From the NCBI GenBank assembly GCA_001687465.1, contig LVLI01000098.1, positions 62,001 to 126,000 of the forward strand: a DNA stretch of 64,000 nucleotides. Reading direction: 5' to 3'. Positions 46,101-56,820 of the stretch are shown here, one piece after another. The DNA is from Halocafeteria seosinensis (lineage: Eukaryota > Sar > Bigyra > Bicosoecida). How positions within the stretch are numbered: position 1 is the first letter of the stretch; the number at the start of each line of letters is the position of its first letter. Both the position numbers and the translations under genes were made by a program. The notes under the pieces are model-generated. The model was not told the DNA's origin. It ran no database searches and was given only the letters and a program-made list of their open reading frames with translations.

Positions 46101-48452
46101 GCGTTGGAGGCCGTAACGTATGTATCGGCAATACAACTCTATCGTGTTTAACTGACGAAGACTGTGGTGGTGCTGGCCCTTGTAGTCTTGATGGCGACCA
46201 ACTACGAGAAACAGAGGTATCCTTGAGTTCCTACGGGACAGAATCATTACCCACGGAAGAAGCAGAAGAAACTGGTAGTAGCTATAGCTTAGTTGAAAAC
46301 GATATCTCTGAACTGAGTGACATTGAGGACATGCGGCAAGATATTCGCGAACTAGAGTCAAGTCTGGACTCTATCCCGATTGAATCTTCCTTAAACGACA
46401 TCGACGATTTGCTCGAGGATCTAACCGCGGAAAACATAGGTCTCGACTCAATTATCGAGGACATTGATGACTTTCTGGAGGAAGTAAGTATCTCCCAAGT
46501 TTCTTGGAGCTTACATTCGTCTTAGTGTCTTAAGAAGCTGTGCAGGTGGAAGACACTGGTATCGATAAAGCCATTGAAGAAATCAACTCACTAGACGAAT
46601 CATTCCAAGAAATTGACGACTTTGAAGAAACGTTATTTGATGCCAAGGAGTCGCTGAAGGTAATGCTGTTAAAGGGACCCATATTAGCTTAATTTCTCTT
46701 CAGCTTCTTTGTCGGTTGCAGCTCTTGGACAACTATTTCGATAACACTCTTGTCGATGATACCGAACGCCTTGAAACTAATGCGCTTCTGGAGTTGGGCT
46801 TGGATCTGAGGCTTTTCGAAGCACTGTTACGAACGGCAAGGGTATTTGACAATTTGATCGATCTGGTCGAAGACATTGGTGACATTTGGAATTCATCCAT
46901 CAACTTAGATTTATCACTGCAAGAAGAAGTCGAAAGCATGAAGCAAGAGCTCCTTGGCTTGACTTCCTCCAGCGCCATCGACGCCGGTGGCTACCACTAC
47001 GCTTTCAACATTGCAGGAACTTCATCTCTGACAGACCGATCCTTGCGGGACTCGTCAAAATATGAAAAAGGAGATGGTGTGTATGTTGACAAAGAAGGCA
47101 AAAGTTATGACGATGAAATTTGCTTGCAGAATGACTGCATTACTACCACAATTGAGAACTTAAACAGTGAAGATGTTGGCGAAGCAAAAACGCATATAGG
47201 AAGTGAGGAAGAAGAAAGTTCCATGGGATTTTCCCGAGAACAGGCATTTGCATTATTGTATGCAATTCCTGCGTTAATAGCACTAATCGGGCTGTTGAGC
47301 TTAATTAGCTGCTGCCCCTCTAAGTGTTGCAAGTCCTGGACCAAGTGGCCAAGTTGTGTGCATATGTGTTGCATCACCGTCGCCATCCCTTTCATTCTGT
47401 TGCTTGTAGGCGGAATACTGTTTCCCTTTCTAATCGTTATCACCGACATTTGCCAGGGAGGAATCAACGTAGGCTATCAATATGTCTCTGGGAGTGCCCG
47501 AAATCTGTGCCAATCGTCTCTTGGAGGGACTTGGATGGAGAAATCGCCATATACATCCAGTGTTTGCCGGGTTGACATCACAGATAGCGAAAGCGTTGAT
47601 ATTCCTATCCTACAGATATACCAGACCGCTTTAGGTAGCTGTGAAGCGCATGGTAAGCAGATCAGGGATTAGTTTCGTACCATCCGTCCACGATGTCCTC
47701 CCTATCTTTACGACTTTGTGAAATGCAGACGATCCATTTAAAAAGGTTTATGCCGATCTTGGAGATAGCTTTGATCGCATTCCAGAGGATGAGCTGGAAG
47801 CAGCGGTTTTGGACAAAGATCCAGACGAAGTGGGAGCCATTCGAGAACCCTTAGCTGACGTTTTGCGTGACATCGCTCGAAACTCAAGTAAAGTATGTAG
47901 CGGGACCCCAGAATTCGAGTTGTATAACAAGGCTTCATTTATTTCTTCTAATGGGCTGCTCAGGTAATTACGGCAGCAGTCAGCGACTTGTCTGACGATC
48001 TTGGATGCCCTGAAATTAACAATATGATCGGAGCGTTTCGCGACAGTTTCTGCTGTGATATCGGAACCGCTCTATACTGGTGGATATCCAGTTGGTATAT
48101 CATTGCGCTGGCCATGTGCTTTTGTGGATGCCCAGCCAGTTTTTTCGGATACAAACGCTTCGCAAAGGAGTTGTGGGGATATTCATACCGCGATGCTACT
48201 AGAGGGCAGCATAGGAACGAGAGCACGAGGCGCGATATGGAAAGCTCGGAATCGAATGCTCTTGATACACCACGTGCGGACACCGAAGGAGGGTTTGCGG
48301 GGCATGGAGCTTTAGATCTTGATGCCCGAGGCAGAATACTTCCTGAGGAAGACTCATATGATTTCGGTAGCCCTCCAAAGGGGTCAGCTAACTCCAATAG
48401 TGGCCATAACGTTATTAGTATTGTGCCTAGCAAGGGAGCGCACAAAAAGTGA
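43180..48452 (+). CDS. Prominin-like five-pass membrane glycoprotein
   Basis: Prominins are cholesterol-binding proteins of curved plasma-membrane protrusions. Fifteen exons join in phase to 1436 residues: 43180-43333, 43437-43459, 43531-43675, 43742-44136, 44201-44332, 44394-44530, 44600-44726, 44796-44972, 45036-45341, 45401-45472, 45539-46483, 46546-46659, 46722-47652, 47729-47892, 47964-48452. A signal peptide (SIAVFFLGMAVLAVAVGG) precedes TM1 (FPILLIVLLYLTVLLIIFF), a Cys-rich inner loop (CCRCCMKGGACGK), TM2, a very large outer coiled loop, TM3 (YAIPALIALIGLLSLI), a second Cys-rich inner loop (CCPSKCCKSW), TM4, a second outer loop, TM5 and a polar tail, exactly the prominin plan. The first outer loop is larger than in animals and holds a repeated C..D.DC.G cysteine motif. 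Family name rests on topology. Confidence 0.68.
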
Positions 48453-48595
48453 TACTAATTCAAATTAATAAAACAGAAATTGTCTTAATGTCATCTTCGC
48501 CAATATCCTGGTTTCGTACTCCGTAAATTGTTCAGGCGACTCACGTACCATGTTTACGGAAATTAGATAATTACCGTAACGCAATGGCGGCGCCA

Positions 48596-50115
48596 CTAGC
48601 TCTGTCGTTCGTTCCAGCTGCAAAGTCGGATATCAGCAAGTAGTGCTTTTGTCTTCTCCTTGATTCCCAAATACATTAATACAGCACTTGGTTCCTCGGA
48701 CTCATATATATGATGCTCACTCCAACGGATATGAATAAGATTGCAGGCCATTCGTAGAACATGGCAAAGCTCGTTGACGTCAGTATTCTTAGGGAGATAA
48801 TAGATGACTCGCCGACTCCATTGTAGTGCTCTTTCCAAGAGAACAGCTCCGTCTATTCCGTCAATATCAATGTCCGCGCGGACACTAAAGTGCTGGCGAA
48901 GAAAAACCATTCCATTGATTTGAACGCATACCCTCCCTACAGGGCACTCGATGGCTAATTACTAAGCAACTTACTTCCTTTCTAGTGTATTCAGGACCGC
49001 CCCACGGTGGGGCAAGGAACAGGGTTCCGGTTATGGGCTGATGCTCTCGGGCCCAACCAAAGAAGTCCCGATGACAGATTGTTATCTTGTCGCTAGCTTC
49101 ATATATCGACGCATTCCTCTCCATCATAGTGCATCTTGTTTCATCTATCTCGATTGCGGTAACACTATGTCCTGCGAGAGCAAACTGGATGGAATTGCCC
49201 CCAACCCCTGCAAACGCGTCAATCACCGGGCCCTTAGGACACCTGTACATTTTGACATACCAACCTCGGCGGGATCGTAATCAAAAATAATTAAGAACGG
49301 AAACACAAAATGGTTTCTTACCGACTGGCAATATATGCCGCTAATGCTTCTGGAGTCACGCTATACCATCCTTCGTTATCCATTTGAATGCCCCAGTTGA
49401 ACCGTGACCACAACGTGAACCGTTTGCTCCAGTACTTGCTGATATCATGCTCAGGACTCGCATTCCCAATATCATAATCAGTAGTATTCTCTTTTATATT
49501 GCTTGCGAAGACGTCGAAGTTACTAAACTGATAGTGCTTCTCTTTCCACAACGTTAATGGATCCGAAGCTGATTTCTCCCCCGCCTGCATTGACTCCAAG
49601 TATTTCTTCACATATGGTTTGAATTCCTCACTTAGGGGACGCATAAAGCATCGGGACACAGCCTTATCTCTCTGGTGTCCGACAAAGCACACTTGGAACC
49701 ACTTGTAGGAGCCCTGAAGTCCAGCTAAGGGAGGTGGACTAATCTCCTGGAGGATCCGAGCCGGATAGAACAGACCATCCTCGTCCATCACATCTGCAAA
49801 CATCCGAAAGCGTTCCCGTTCCAGCTGTTGTTTCCTCGCTTGCTGCTGGTACTGTTTCACTCCCTGTATTTCGTCATTGAACCATTGTAGTCCTGGTTTA
49901 TGGCGGTTGGGCTTATCAGCTCTAAATCCAGTGGGCAAGCCCAAGGCTTGCATCATCTCCAGTGTCTCTTGTTCGTCATTTTCTTCGCTAGTTCCAGTCC
50001 CTCCCCCTTCATCGCATGGCTGAGATCCCTCCTCTGCGTCTTCGCAAGTTCTTGTTCCACAATATCTGCTACAATCCACGTATACAGTCTCCTCGTCGTT
50101 TTCTTGAGCGCTCAT
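48596..50115 (-). CDS. TGS1: Trimethylguanosine synthase TGS1
   Basis: TGS1 converts the m7G cap of snRNAs and snoRNAs to trimethylguanosine using S-adenosylmethionine. Exons 49322-50115, 48975-49242 and 48596-48892 join in phase (79 and 82-nt introns) to 452 residues. The catalytic region shows KYWSKRFTLWSRFNWGI, GWYSVTPEALAAYIA, the SAM motif IDAFAGVGGNSIQFAL, an acidic motif-II (AIEIDETRC), and LAPPWGGPEY with the Trp that stacks on the cap; the C-terminus has VIYYLPKNTD. The second junction recreates EHFSVRADIDIDG, matching the conserved ETFDIR stretch. Upstream, residues about 108-162 read DEDGLFYPARIL...WFQVCFVGHQRD...MRPLS, which resembles an SMN-type Tudor domain. It starts 80 bp head to head from the small gene at 50195. 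Confidence 0.93.
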
Positions 50116-50194
50116 GTCGGGGATTATTTCGATGACCCAGGTAGGTACCTAAAGGTAGATGCAACACGAGGAGACATAACAGACCGCCAATGAG

Positions 50195-50595
50195 ATGCGA
50201 AGAGGGAGTCAATCAAACAAGGAGGAGCACGGTGGTAGTCTACGAACGCAAGAAAATCACTGGAACCTCTTGTTCGAGGTCGCCGGGTTTGTGAAGCAAG
50301 TAATGTGGCGCTGTCTATGCCTCTTGGACAACTCTGAAACGTTGATGGGGGTTTAACAGCTGACTATAGAATCGAACAGTTCATGCTTGGAATTGGTCAG
50401 AGCTCGGTAGACCCGGAAATGAATCATTTCGCACGAGCTTCACAAATGGCACTGCGGACGGTGGCTGGGATGACCCCGCCGTTATTGGTTTATACAGGTA
50501 GATATCTACCAGGTATGGGGTGTAAATCGATGCTTTAACTGATTTGGATTTATATCAATGCAGCAATGGCTCACAAGAATAGTCGCATACCGTAA
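50195..50595 (+). CDS. Small hypothetical protein, three exons, 84 residues
   Basis: Exons 50195-50299, 50380-50497 and 50564-50595 are linked by introns of 80 nt (GTAATG...ACAG) and 66 nt (GTAGAT...GCAG), all in phase. The product begins MRRGSQSNKEEHGG, has a core WNLLFEVAGFVKQFML then SVDPEMNHFARASQMALRTV, and ends MAHKNSRIP. Composition is that of a small helical protein with amphipathic segments; no clear membrane span. I recognise no family. It escapes simple frame scans because no exon is longer than 118 nt. It is divergent from TGS1, probably sharing its promoter. Confidence 0.55.
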
Positions 50596-50758
50596 CTAAT
50601 AAGACTGTCCATAAAGTAACCCCGGTACGCCAAGTTCGCCGTTGCCTCAGCCCGGGTTCAATGCTGCCGACGTCTCCAACTCAAGCCCGGTCTTCACTGC
50701 GGATTGTCATCTCAGCGGCATTGCCAGGCTTGGTTGCTTCTTCGGGCGAAGGGGTGGC

Positions 50759-50780
50759 TTGCTTGGGAAGTACCAAGCAA
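50759..50780. repeat. 8-bp inverted repeat with 6-nt loop
   Basis: TTGCTTGG, loop GAAGTA, CCAAGCAA, in the 290-bp GC-richer interval between the small gene and the 3' end of the NTPase-nuclease gene. Role unknown; otherwise this interval shows no feature. Confidence 0.5.
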
Positions 50781-50886
50781 CCAAATTGTCGGCCTCTGAT
50801 CTCACTCGCCTTCGGAACCAATTCCCCGTTGGTGAAAAACGGTCCACAAGGGAGCTGCCGAACACCTCTCCACGGAGGTGACGCCT

Positions 50887-53800
50887 TCAACGCTGGTTGT
50901 AGGGTTCATTTGCTTTGATATGTCTTTTTTTCCGCTGTATCGCCTTCTCTAGACCGGGTATGGTTCTTCGCTTTCCACGAATAGTGTATATATTGCCTCC
51001 GAGATCAATGAGCCGCCCCTCCAGTACCTCACGAACAGGAGCCTCGTCCATGAGGCCATTCTTGAATGCAGTCACTAATTGATTAGCCGAGTAGTTACTC
51101 GGGCTTAGTTGAGAACTCTGTAATGTACGAATGTGTCTTGTTCCACCTACCGGCTTCGGAGACGTCATCCGCTGATGAACCGCTGTGAATTTAGTGAGGG
51201 TGTGAGCTCGTCTGGCAGCAAGCGTCGTGAAGTACAATTCGGACAAAACCGTCTGGACGCTCGTTACGTCACACATTTTTAGCGTTTGTAAGTCTGGCCC
51301 GCGAAGAAGCACAATATTGCACTCATCTACATTTTCGAGGTCTGGCTGAAGCTTACTTATTGTCTCCGGCCTCATAACGAAACCCATGGATTCTTCCTCA
51401 AAATGTGCAGACACCACGTCCTTAGGTAGCAACCTCTTGGAGGCAACTACGAATATCTTATTAACCCCTTTAGAAGCCTCACGGAGTCGTTCAGGTAAAG
51501 CCCTTTCAAACTCACTGAAAAGTTGATCCAACGTTAGGTCCTCTTTAAGCAGTTTCACCTGGTACGCCCAAAGGTTCGGCGCCAAGTAGAAAGTGAAATC
51601 AGCACCTATAGACCCATCGCCCGGTGCCAGCACCACGTTAGTGTGCTCCTTAATTACTCCCCAAATACGATCCCAATAACCCACATGCAGACGAGGAATA
51701 GATTCGCCGGGAGTTAGGAAAGGGGAAGGTGATAAAAGGCGCAAGGCCTCATTGAGACTCTGCTGATTCCCCTCTTTCTCAATGACAAATTGCGGCAGTC
51801 GCATCACACGGACACCCCAAGGAGAATACATTAAATATTGACCTGTTTTCCGTCTTATAGAGAGAGGAATCGGCAATACCGAAGCTGCATGTCTGCTTTC
51901 ATCAGGAAAACTTTCGCCTACTAGCCTCAAATGCATCAGTTGAAACAGCGCTCGTTCGAAATCGCTCCCCTCCCCCGACTGGGCCGTAGATGATGTTTCA
52001 GTTTGAGGGTCCCACAATTGCAACAAAGAGTCCATATTATCATCAAAATCATTTCCAACAGTAATCGGAGAGTCTCCCAGTGACATAAGACACTTGATGA
52101 CAAAACGTGCTCTCTCCTTGTACACTTGCCTCTCTACCTCCGTTTTCTGGGTCAAAGGAGTTAAGTGGCCCTCTGCTTCATTCCATAATTTGGAGGCCAA
52201 AAGAGGGGGAAATTTTAAAGTAAGCATGTACGGTTGCGAGTCATTATAGTCAACGTAAAAATTGAAATATTGGCACCAATCGATAAAAGGATGAAAACCG
52301 CGTCCAACAATGCTATCAGCCCTAGCCGGTTCAGGAGCGAACCGGCCGTCATCACTCAGTAAACAACCGGGGGTTTTGCGTATCCCCAACAACCAAACCA
52401 TCGCAGTCGCCACAAAACTCTCGGGTTGGCCCTGGAGACTCTTCGCTATTCCCGCAACGTAAGTCCCGAGACGATTACTCGAGCCGATATGCTCGAGAGG
52501 GGGATTAATATTCGCAAGGGACCTGTAACGGAACGCCTCACTGATTTTAACTAAAGCCCATGATGCGAAGCGGGGAACACCAGCGGTCATAGTGTGAATA
52601 GCTGCAGCGGCCTTCTCTTGAAAAGCATACGGAATTCGTCCTTCCTTCCGAATGATTTCGCGAATATGAGTTTTATTCAAGGTGTTCAAATACACATGTC
52701 TTAACCCAGAATTGTCTGGGGTTGGGGTCGCCACAGAAATGGACCGGGAATATCCACCTTCGGACACCCTATGGAGATCGGGAAGTTTCCCTATGATCGA
52801 AGGGAGAAAACCCGCAGGCTGGGAAAGTGCAACAGTCTGGGAAAGTGCAATAGCACAATGCCACCATATGTAAATAACTCCTGGATTCACATAGCCACCC
52901 GAGGGGTGCTTCGTCCCAGCTACGCTATCGAATTCATCAAACACGAGGAACGCTCTGAAAGCCTCGAGCTTATTCTCTACCACCCTTGAGAACTCAAATC
53001 CAATTATATGACCACAGAGCTTCATGATTCTCTTATCATGCTCGTACTCTTCGCCACTAGCGACACCATACTGGAAGTGCTCGTACTCTTCGCCACTAGC
53101 GACATCATACTGGAAGTCTAACAGTCCCTGCATCTCCAGAACGTCGAGAGTAGTCTTCCGGAAATCGGCCTTTTCCTGTTCGTTCAGCAAATTCCGAAAT
53201 TGAACGTTTGGTGGCGTTACCTCCTCACCGCTTTTGACATAGGGTACTCGTGAACTTGACATCGATTCTACTAAACCGATCACTATGCTCTCGGCTGTGC
53301 CCAAAGAAACAAAAAAGAAAAACACATGAGCAATTCTATTCGAGCGTATCAGAAAATGCTCCGTCCCATACCTGGACGTAAATCCTCCCGATCGTCTAGC
53401 TTCGACAAATCATAGTAGCAGTGGATGAATGGAAGGATCTGTCCACCTCTATTCTGTGGAGGAGAGTGGCACAAATACGCTGCAATCCCGTGAGTGAAGA
53501 GTTGGGTTTTCCCGGTACCCCAGCTTAGAGCAGCCACTGGAAACTCGTAGAACCTGTCCGTCACCATTGCATCCGCCTTCTGAATCATTCGCTTAAGAGA
53601 CACCAGCTGCTCCTCTCGGTTCTGGAAGGAAGCATCAATATACGGGGGAATTTGGGTGCCACCGGACAGGCTAACCGTAGAATTCTTCCAATTTGCTGCA
53701 TGTTTGCACAGACGGTTGTACAACGTAACCTACATACATCCACACAATCATACTTACCGAACGATGAAGATGTGGTCAAAGGACGAGCCTTTGTACCTGC

Positions 53801-54636
53801 GCAAAGAAAAAGAGTTAAACACATACTGCATCAATAAATGCTCCTATGGTTGAAATTTTGTTAAGCTAAACGTTGAGAACACAAGGCTGCAGCATGTCCT
53901 GTGTCCTTACCCGTACTGGATTCCAAAGGCATATACTTTTGGCTTTCTGCAAACGCAAGTGCTCCTACATAGTTTCCCATGTCAGCATTCTGGAGCATTG
54001 CTCTGAAAAACGACTGTGTGTTTGCTTCTGCGCTGAATGGCGCTACTCCGAAGGCAAGATTCCGCTCCTTAATTTCCTGCAAACAAGCCTCTTTCTTGTC
54101 TTTAGGGAGTTGTCCTTGTCGCTCTACCCATTCGAGTAGTGCCTCGTGACCTGTGGTACACGTTGAATAAACGAAACCATTACAAAGTACAGTATGAACA
54201 TGAAGTAGCTCGGTCACTTACGCTTGTCTTCCGCAGTTGAAGAAGTGAGATTGTCCACTGACTCCTTTTCGTGTCCCTCATTCGCCAAGTCGGCTTTTGA
54301 AGTGAACGACACCACACACACGTCCAATAAAAGATGGGGACTATGTACGAGTGATCGAAACCAGTACGACGCATCGCACACCGGGCGCAACGGTGTTGTC
54401 AGGCTCTGAGTGGCTATCATTCTTGTCCCTAGCATGGGGTTCCCCACTGAGGACAACCCAAAGAAGTCTGGTGTCCCTGCACTCCGGAGACCATTACCCC
54501 TCACTCCACCGAAACAAGGTTGGCCACGGAAAATGCTCCGTCCAGGATTGGTAGAAGCAAGCCCTCGGAATTTGGAGTTACTGGAAAATGCAGTGCTATA
54601 TAGCCGCTGCGCCAGGTTACAGCTTCGACCCAGCAT
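50887..54636 (-). CDS. Crinkler/RHS-type P-loop NTPase with PD-(D/E)XK nuclease
   Basis: Exons 54222-54636, 53911-54150, 53758-53796, 53372-53695 and 50887-53294 join in phase (71, 114, 62 and 77-nt introns) to 1141 residues. Residues 1-40 (MLGRSCNLAQRLYSTAF...) look like an organelle presequence or leader. The NTPase core has a Walker A variant ending GTGKT (about 291-295) that lacks the first Gly, and a clear Walker B (AFLVFDEF, acidic pair about 459-460). Further on, GADFTFYL (Asp about 905) followed by AYQVK (about 918-920) fits the D...QxK active site of restriction-like nucleases. This pairing is described for kinetoplastid RHS proteins and the oomycete/chytrid Crinkler superfamily (Zhang, Burroughs and Aravind), viewed as transposon- or effector-linked. 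It borders a transposon-rich patch. Intactness suggests expression; function is inference. Confidence 0.7.
52819..52854 (-). repeat. 18-bp tandem repeat, two copies
   Basis: Unit CTGGGAAAGTGCAA.AG. at 52819-52836 and 52837-52854, inside the NTPase-nuclease gene; encodes a duplicated six-residue VALSQ/IALSQ block after the Walker B region. Confidence 0.75.
53041..53118 (-). repeat. 39-bp tandem repeat, two copies
   Basis: Units at 53041-53079 and 53080-53118 differ at few positions. They encode a duplicated 13-residue FQY(D/G)VASGEEYEH block about 45 residues before the Walker B motif of the NTPase. The near identity suggests a recent duplication. Confidence 0.85.
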
Positions 54637-55129
54637 GATGGATGACCTGTCTTGCTACTGCTTTATTATTTTCCCCCTTTTATTCAATATCAGTGTAGAG
54701 GTGACGTGTGGCTCTCTCGTGCAACAACAAAACCATCAACGTAACTATAAGCATACAAAGTAGAAAGTATTCGCCAAGGGAGGTGGACAACCGGGCACAG
54801 AAATTCGCTAGTGGATGATAACGGTTTATCGTTCGCATGTGAGTAAATCTGCCAAAATGTGGAAGTTTTCCACCCTATCAACTAAAGGAAAAGCAAGTTC
54901 ATGAATGAAGAGGAAAGTGGACTAGAAGCCTACAGTATCTCCCTCATGAGGTTGAGAATTCTGGCAAAAAGCAGCGCATACATTGTTCCCAACAGAACTC
55001 TACTCGTTTAGAGCCCTTTTTCACCAAGGAGTTTGAAACGTTTGAGGATCGAGATACTGAGGCCCCCGATGAGGAAGTCCCTCCTCTACGTCTTGATCCA
55101 AGCAACACTGAAGAACCATTAGAACAACA

Positions 55130-55392
55130 GAGTGGGTGTCTTGGCTGAAAGTTTGGAAGAAGCACGGCTATACATGTACAGTTTTCCAGTTCTAATCCTT
55201 GTGGTAAAGTGTTTGCTGGCTATACCAGCATCTACAGCCAATGCCGAAAGCTCCTGCGGTATTGCTGGCATTAGTCATGGGAAGCGAAGGACTCTTCTGA
55301 GCAGTGAACGGGTTGAAAGTATAATGGTCGTCAGATATAACCGCATTGGCACGTTGCTGGACGGAAAGGATAGAATAGAAGATGAGTAGTTA
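55130..55392 (+). mobile_element. hAT-family DNA transposon remnant (C-terminal dimerisation region)
   Basis: The plus strand encodes a piece matching the hAT transposase C-terminal dimerisation domain: FPVLILVVKCLLAIPAS followed by an E in AESS, a CGIAG turn, an Arg pair and LLSSERVE, then RYN. The family pattern is LAIPAS.A..ER.FS.AG......R..L......L. Upstream, the expected W.KHG segment is only readable in another frame, so the copy is frameshifted and dead. The remainder of the transposase and terminal inverted repeats were not found; open stretches from about 54901 may be more of it. Confidence 0.65.
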
Positions 55393-55410
55393 CTCATTGA
55401 GTACCAGTAG

Positions 55411-55730
55411 TAGTGTGTATTTATGGCCTACCGCCTATGTGGAAATGTAGTTGGGATCTTCACGCCGTGGAGGATCTCCCCAGGGCTGCCAACCCCTGCG
55501 CTCACCAACACTGTGAGTCCTGTATGAGGTTCTTCACACGTATCCTCTCAGAGCGTCTTGGGCCTGGCTCCTCGGCCTTGTTCTTCTGCGATTGCCTCGT
55601 CAGTCTATCCCGTTCCTGGTGTTGTTGCTTATGCTCTGCTCCTAAAGTCCTGCATGTGCTTCTCGAATACAGCCGTAGATCATCCTCGTAGTGTGTATTA
55701 TTTATGGCCTAACGACTATGTGGAAATGTA
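55411..55730. repeat. Pair of 40-bp direct repeats 240 bp apart
   Basis: TAGTGTGTATT(TA)TTTATGGCCTA.CG.CTATGTGGAAATGTA-type copies lie at 55411-55449 and 55689-55730, with one 3-bp indel and few substitutions. The DNA between and after them (to about 56149) has no coherent gene but includes fragments such as GPEVIYSSLRQYLSYRRW in the plus strand that look like element debris. They could be ends of a small inserted element. Confidence 0.6.
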
Positions 55731-56149
55731 TCATCGGCCGCGTGCCAATTGAATTCTTCGCTGCTCAGGTTCTACATGGCACAAATGGTTCTCCTCATCG
55801 AAGTGGACAATTCTCTTGGCCTTCCTGCTCCTATACTCCTTGCATGTATTGGTTTGAATCCTTCAGCCCCAAAGTCCAAACGTAGAGGGCCAGAGGTGAT
55901 CTACTCTTCCTTAAGGCAGTACCTTTCGTATCGTCGGTGGCAGGCGAGCAGGAAACAGAGACGCGGATCAGTTGGCCAACGACGCCTCCTTTAGAACATA
56001 CACACCGAATACCTGATGAGCCGGTGGTTGAGTGAGGAGGGACTGTCCGCTCCCAATGTGAGGGTGTGTATTGGTATTGCTCCTACCGGAAGACGTGTCT
56101 GCTATAGCCTACAGGCTACGCAACGTTGTGTGACTCACTGAGTGTGAGG

Positions 56150-56820
56150 GGTGAACCCTACCCGGAACCGGTCTAGCATCTTCACATTGGGGCGCATCAA
56201 CGTGACTAACAGTTTGGCCGTCATCAGCTTGCGGAAGTTCCGCATCTCCCATCGTGGGCGCAGGCATGGCTCCTCCTCCGATGCCCCCTGAGCAAAACCA
56301 GTGTTGTGTTCCCTCACGGCGCATGTCAGCAAGGCTGCAGGAACAGCGGGCCCGTCGCTGCTTAACACGGGCGCATACCGCTCCTCGTTAAGAGGTTGCG
56401 GTCAATTCCCCGGCCGGTGGGCTATCTGTCACATTTGTGTGTGTGTCTCCCTTGTTCCCCAGCGGGAGCGCCGTGCTTTCCTGGCAATTCTCTTGAGGAA
56501 CTTGCTTGCGTCTTCCCCGAACCCGCCCGTCACCTCTATCGCGGACGGGATAATTTCCGTGTTGTGGTCCCTCAGATGCCCGTATTTTGTCCGCTTCTGC
56601 CGCGATGGTGAGGGGAACCGTGTACTGGCTTGTCTAGTCTGTCTCCCATGTATGTGTGTGTGCTGTCTCCCGTGAGCGGGTTTGGCACTGTCACATCGAC
56701 GTACAGTGTGCTCGTTGGGCCCTTTGCTACCAGGTCCATTACTGGCGTCGCCTTTCCTTGAGGGAGTACTTCCGGTGAGGAGGATTCCCCGATGAGTACA
56801 GTACATCACTCCAGCAAATC
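56150..56820 (-). mobile_element. Retroelement remnant (C-terminal part of a reverse-transcriptase polyprotein)
   Basis: On the minus strand one frame reads TLYVDVTVPNPLTGD (around 56674-56700) and, after a frameshift, another reads KRTKYGHLRDHN then IPSAIEVTGGFGEDASKFL (around 56480-56590). This pair, DVTVxNPL followed by a KY...H...P.ALE..G..G..A..FL block, is typical of the C-terminal end of retroelement polyproteins in many algal and protist genomes. Frames are broken, so the copy is inactive. The reverse-transcriptase core itself is not visible in the window. I name no specific clade. Confidence 0.6.
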
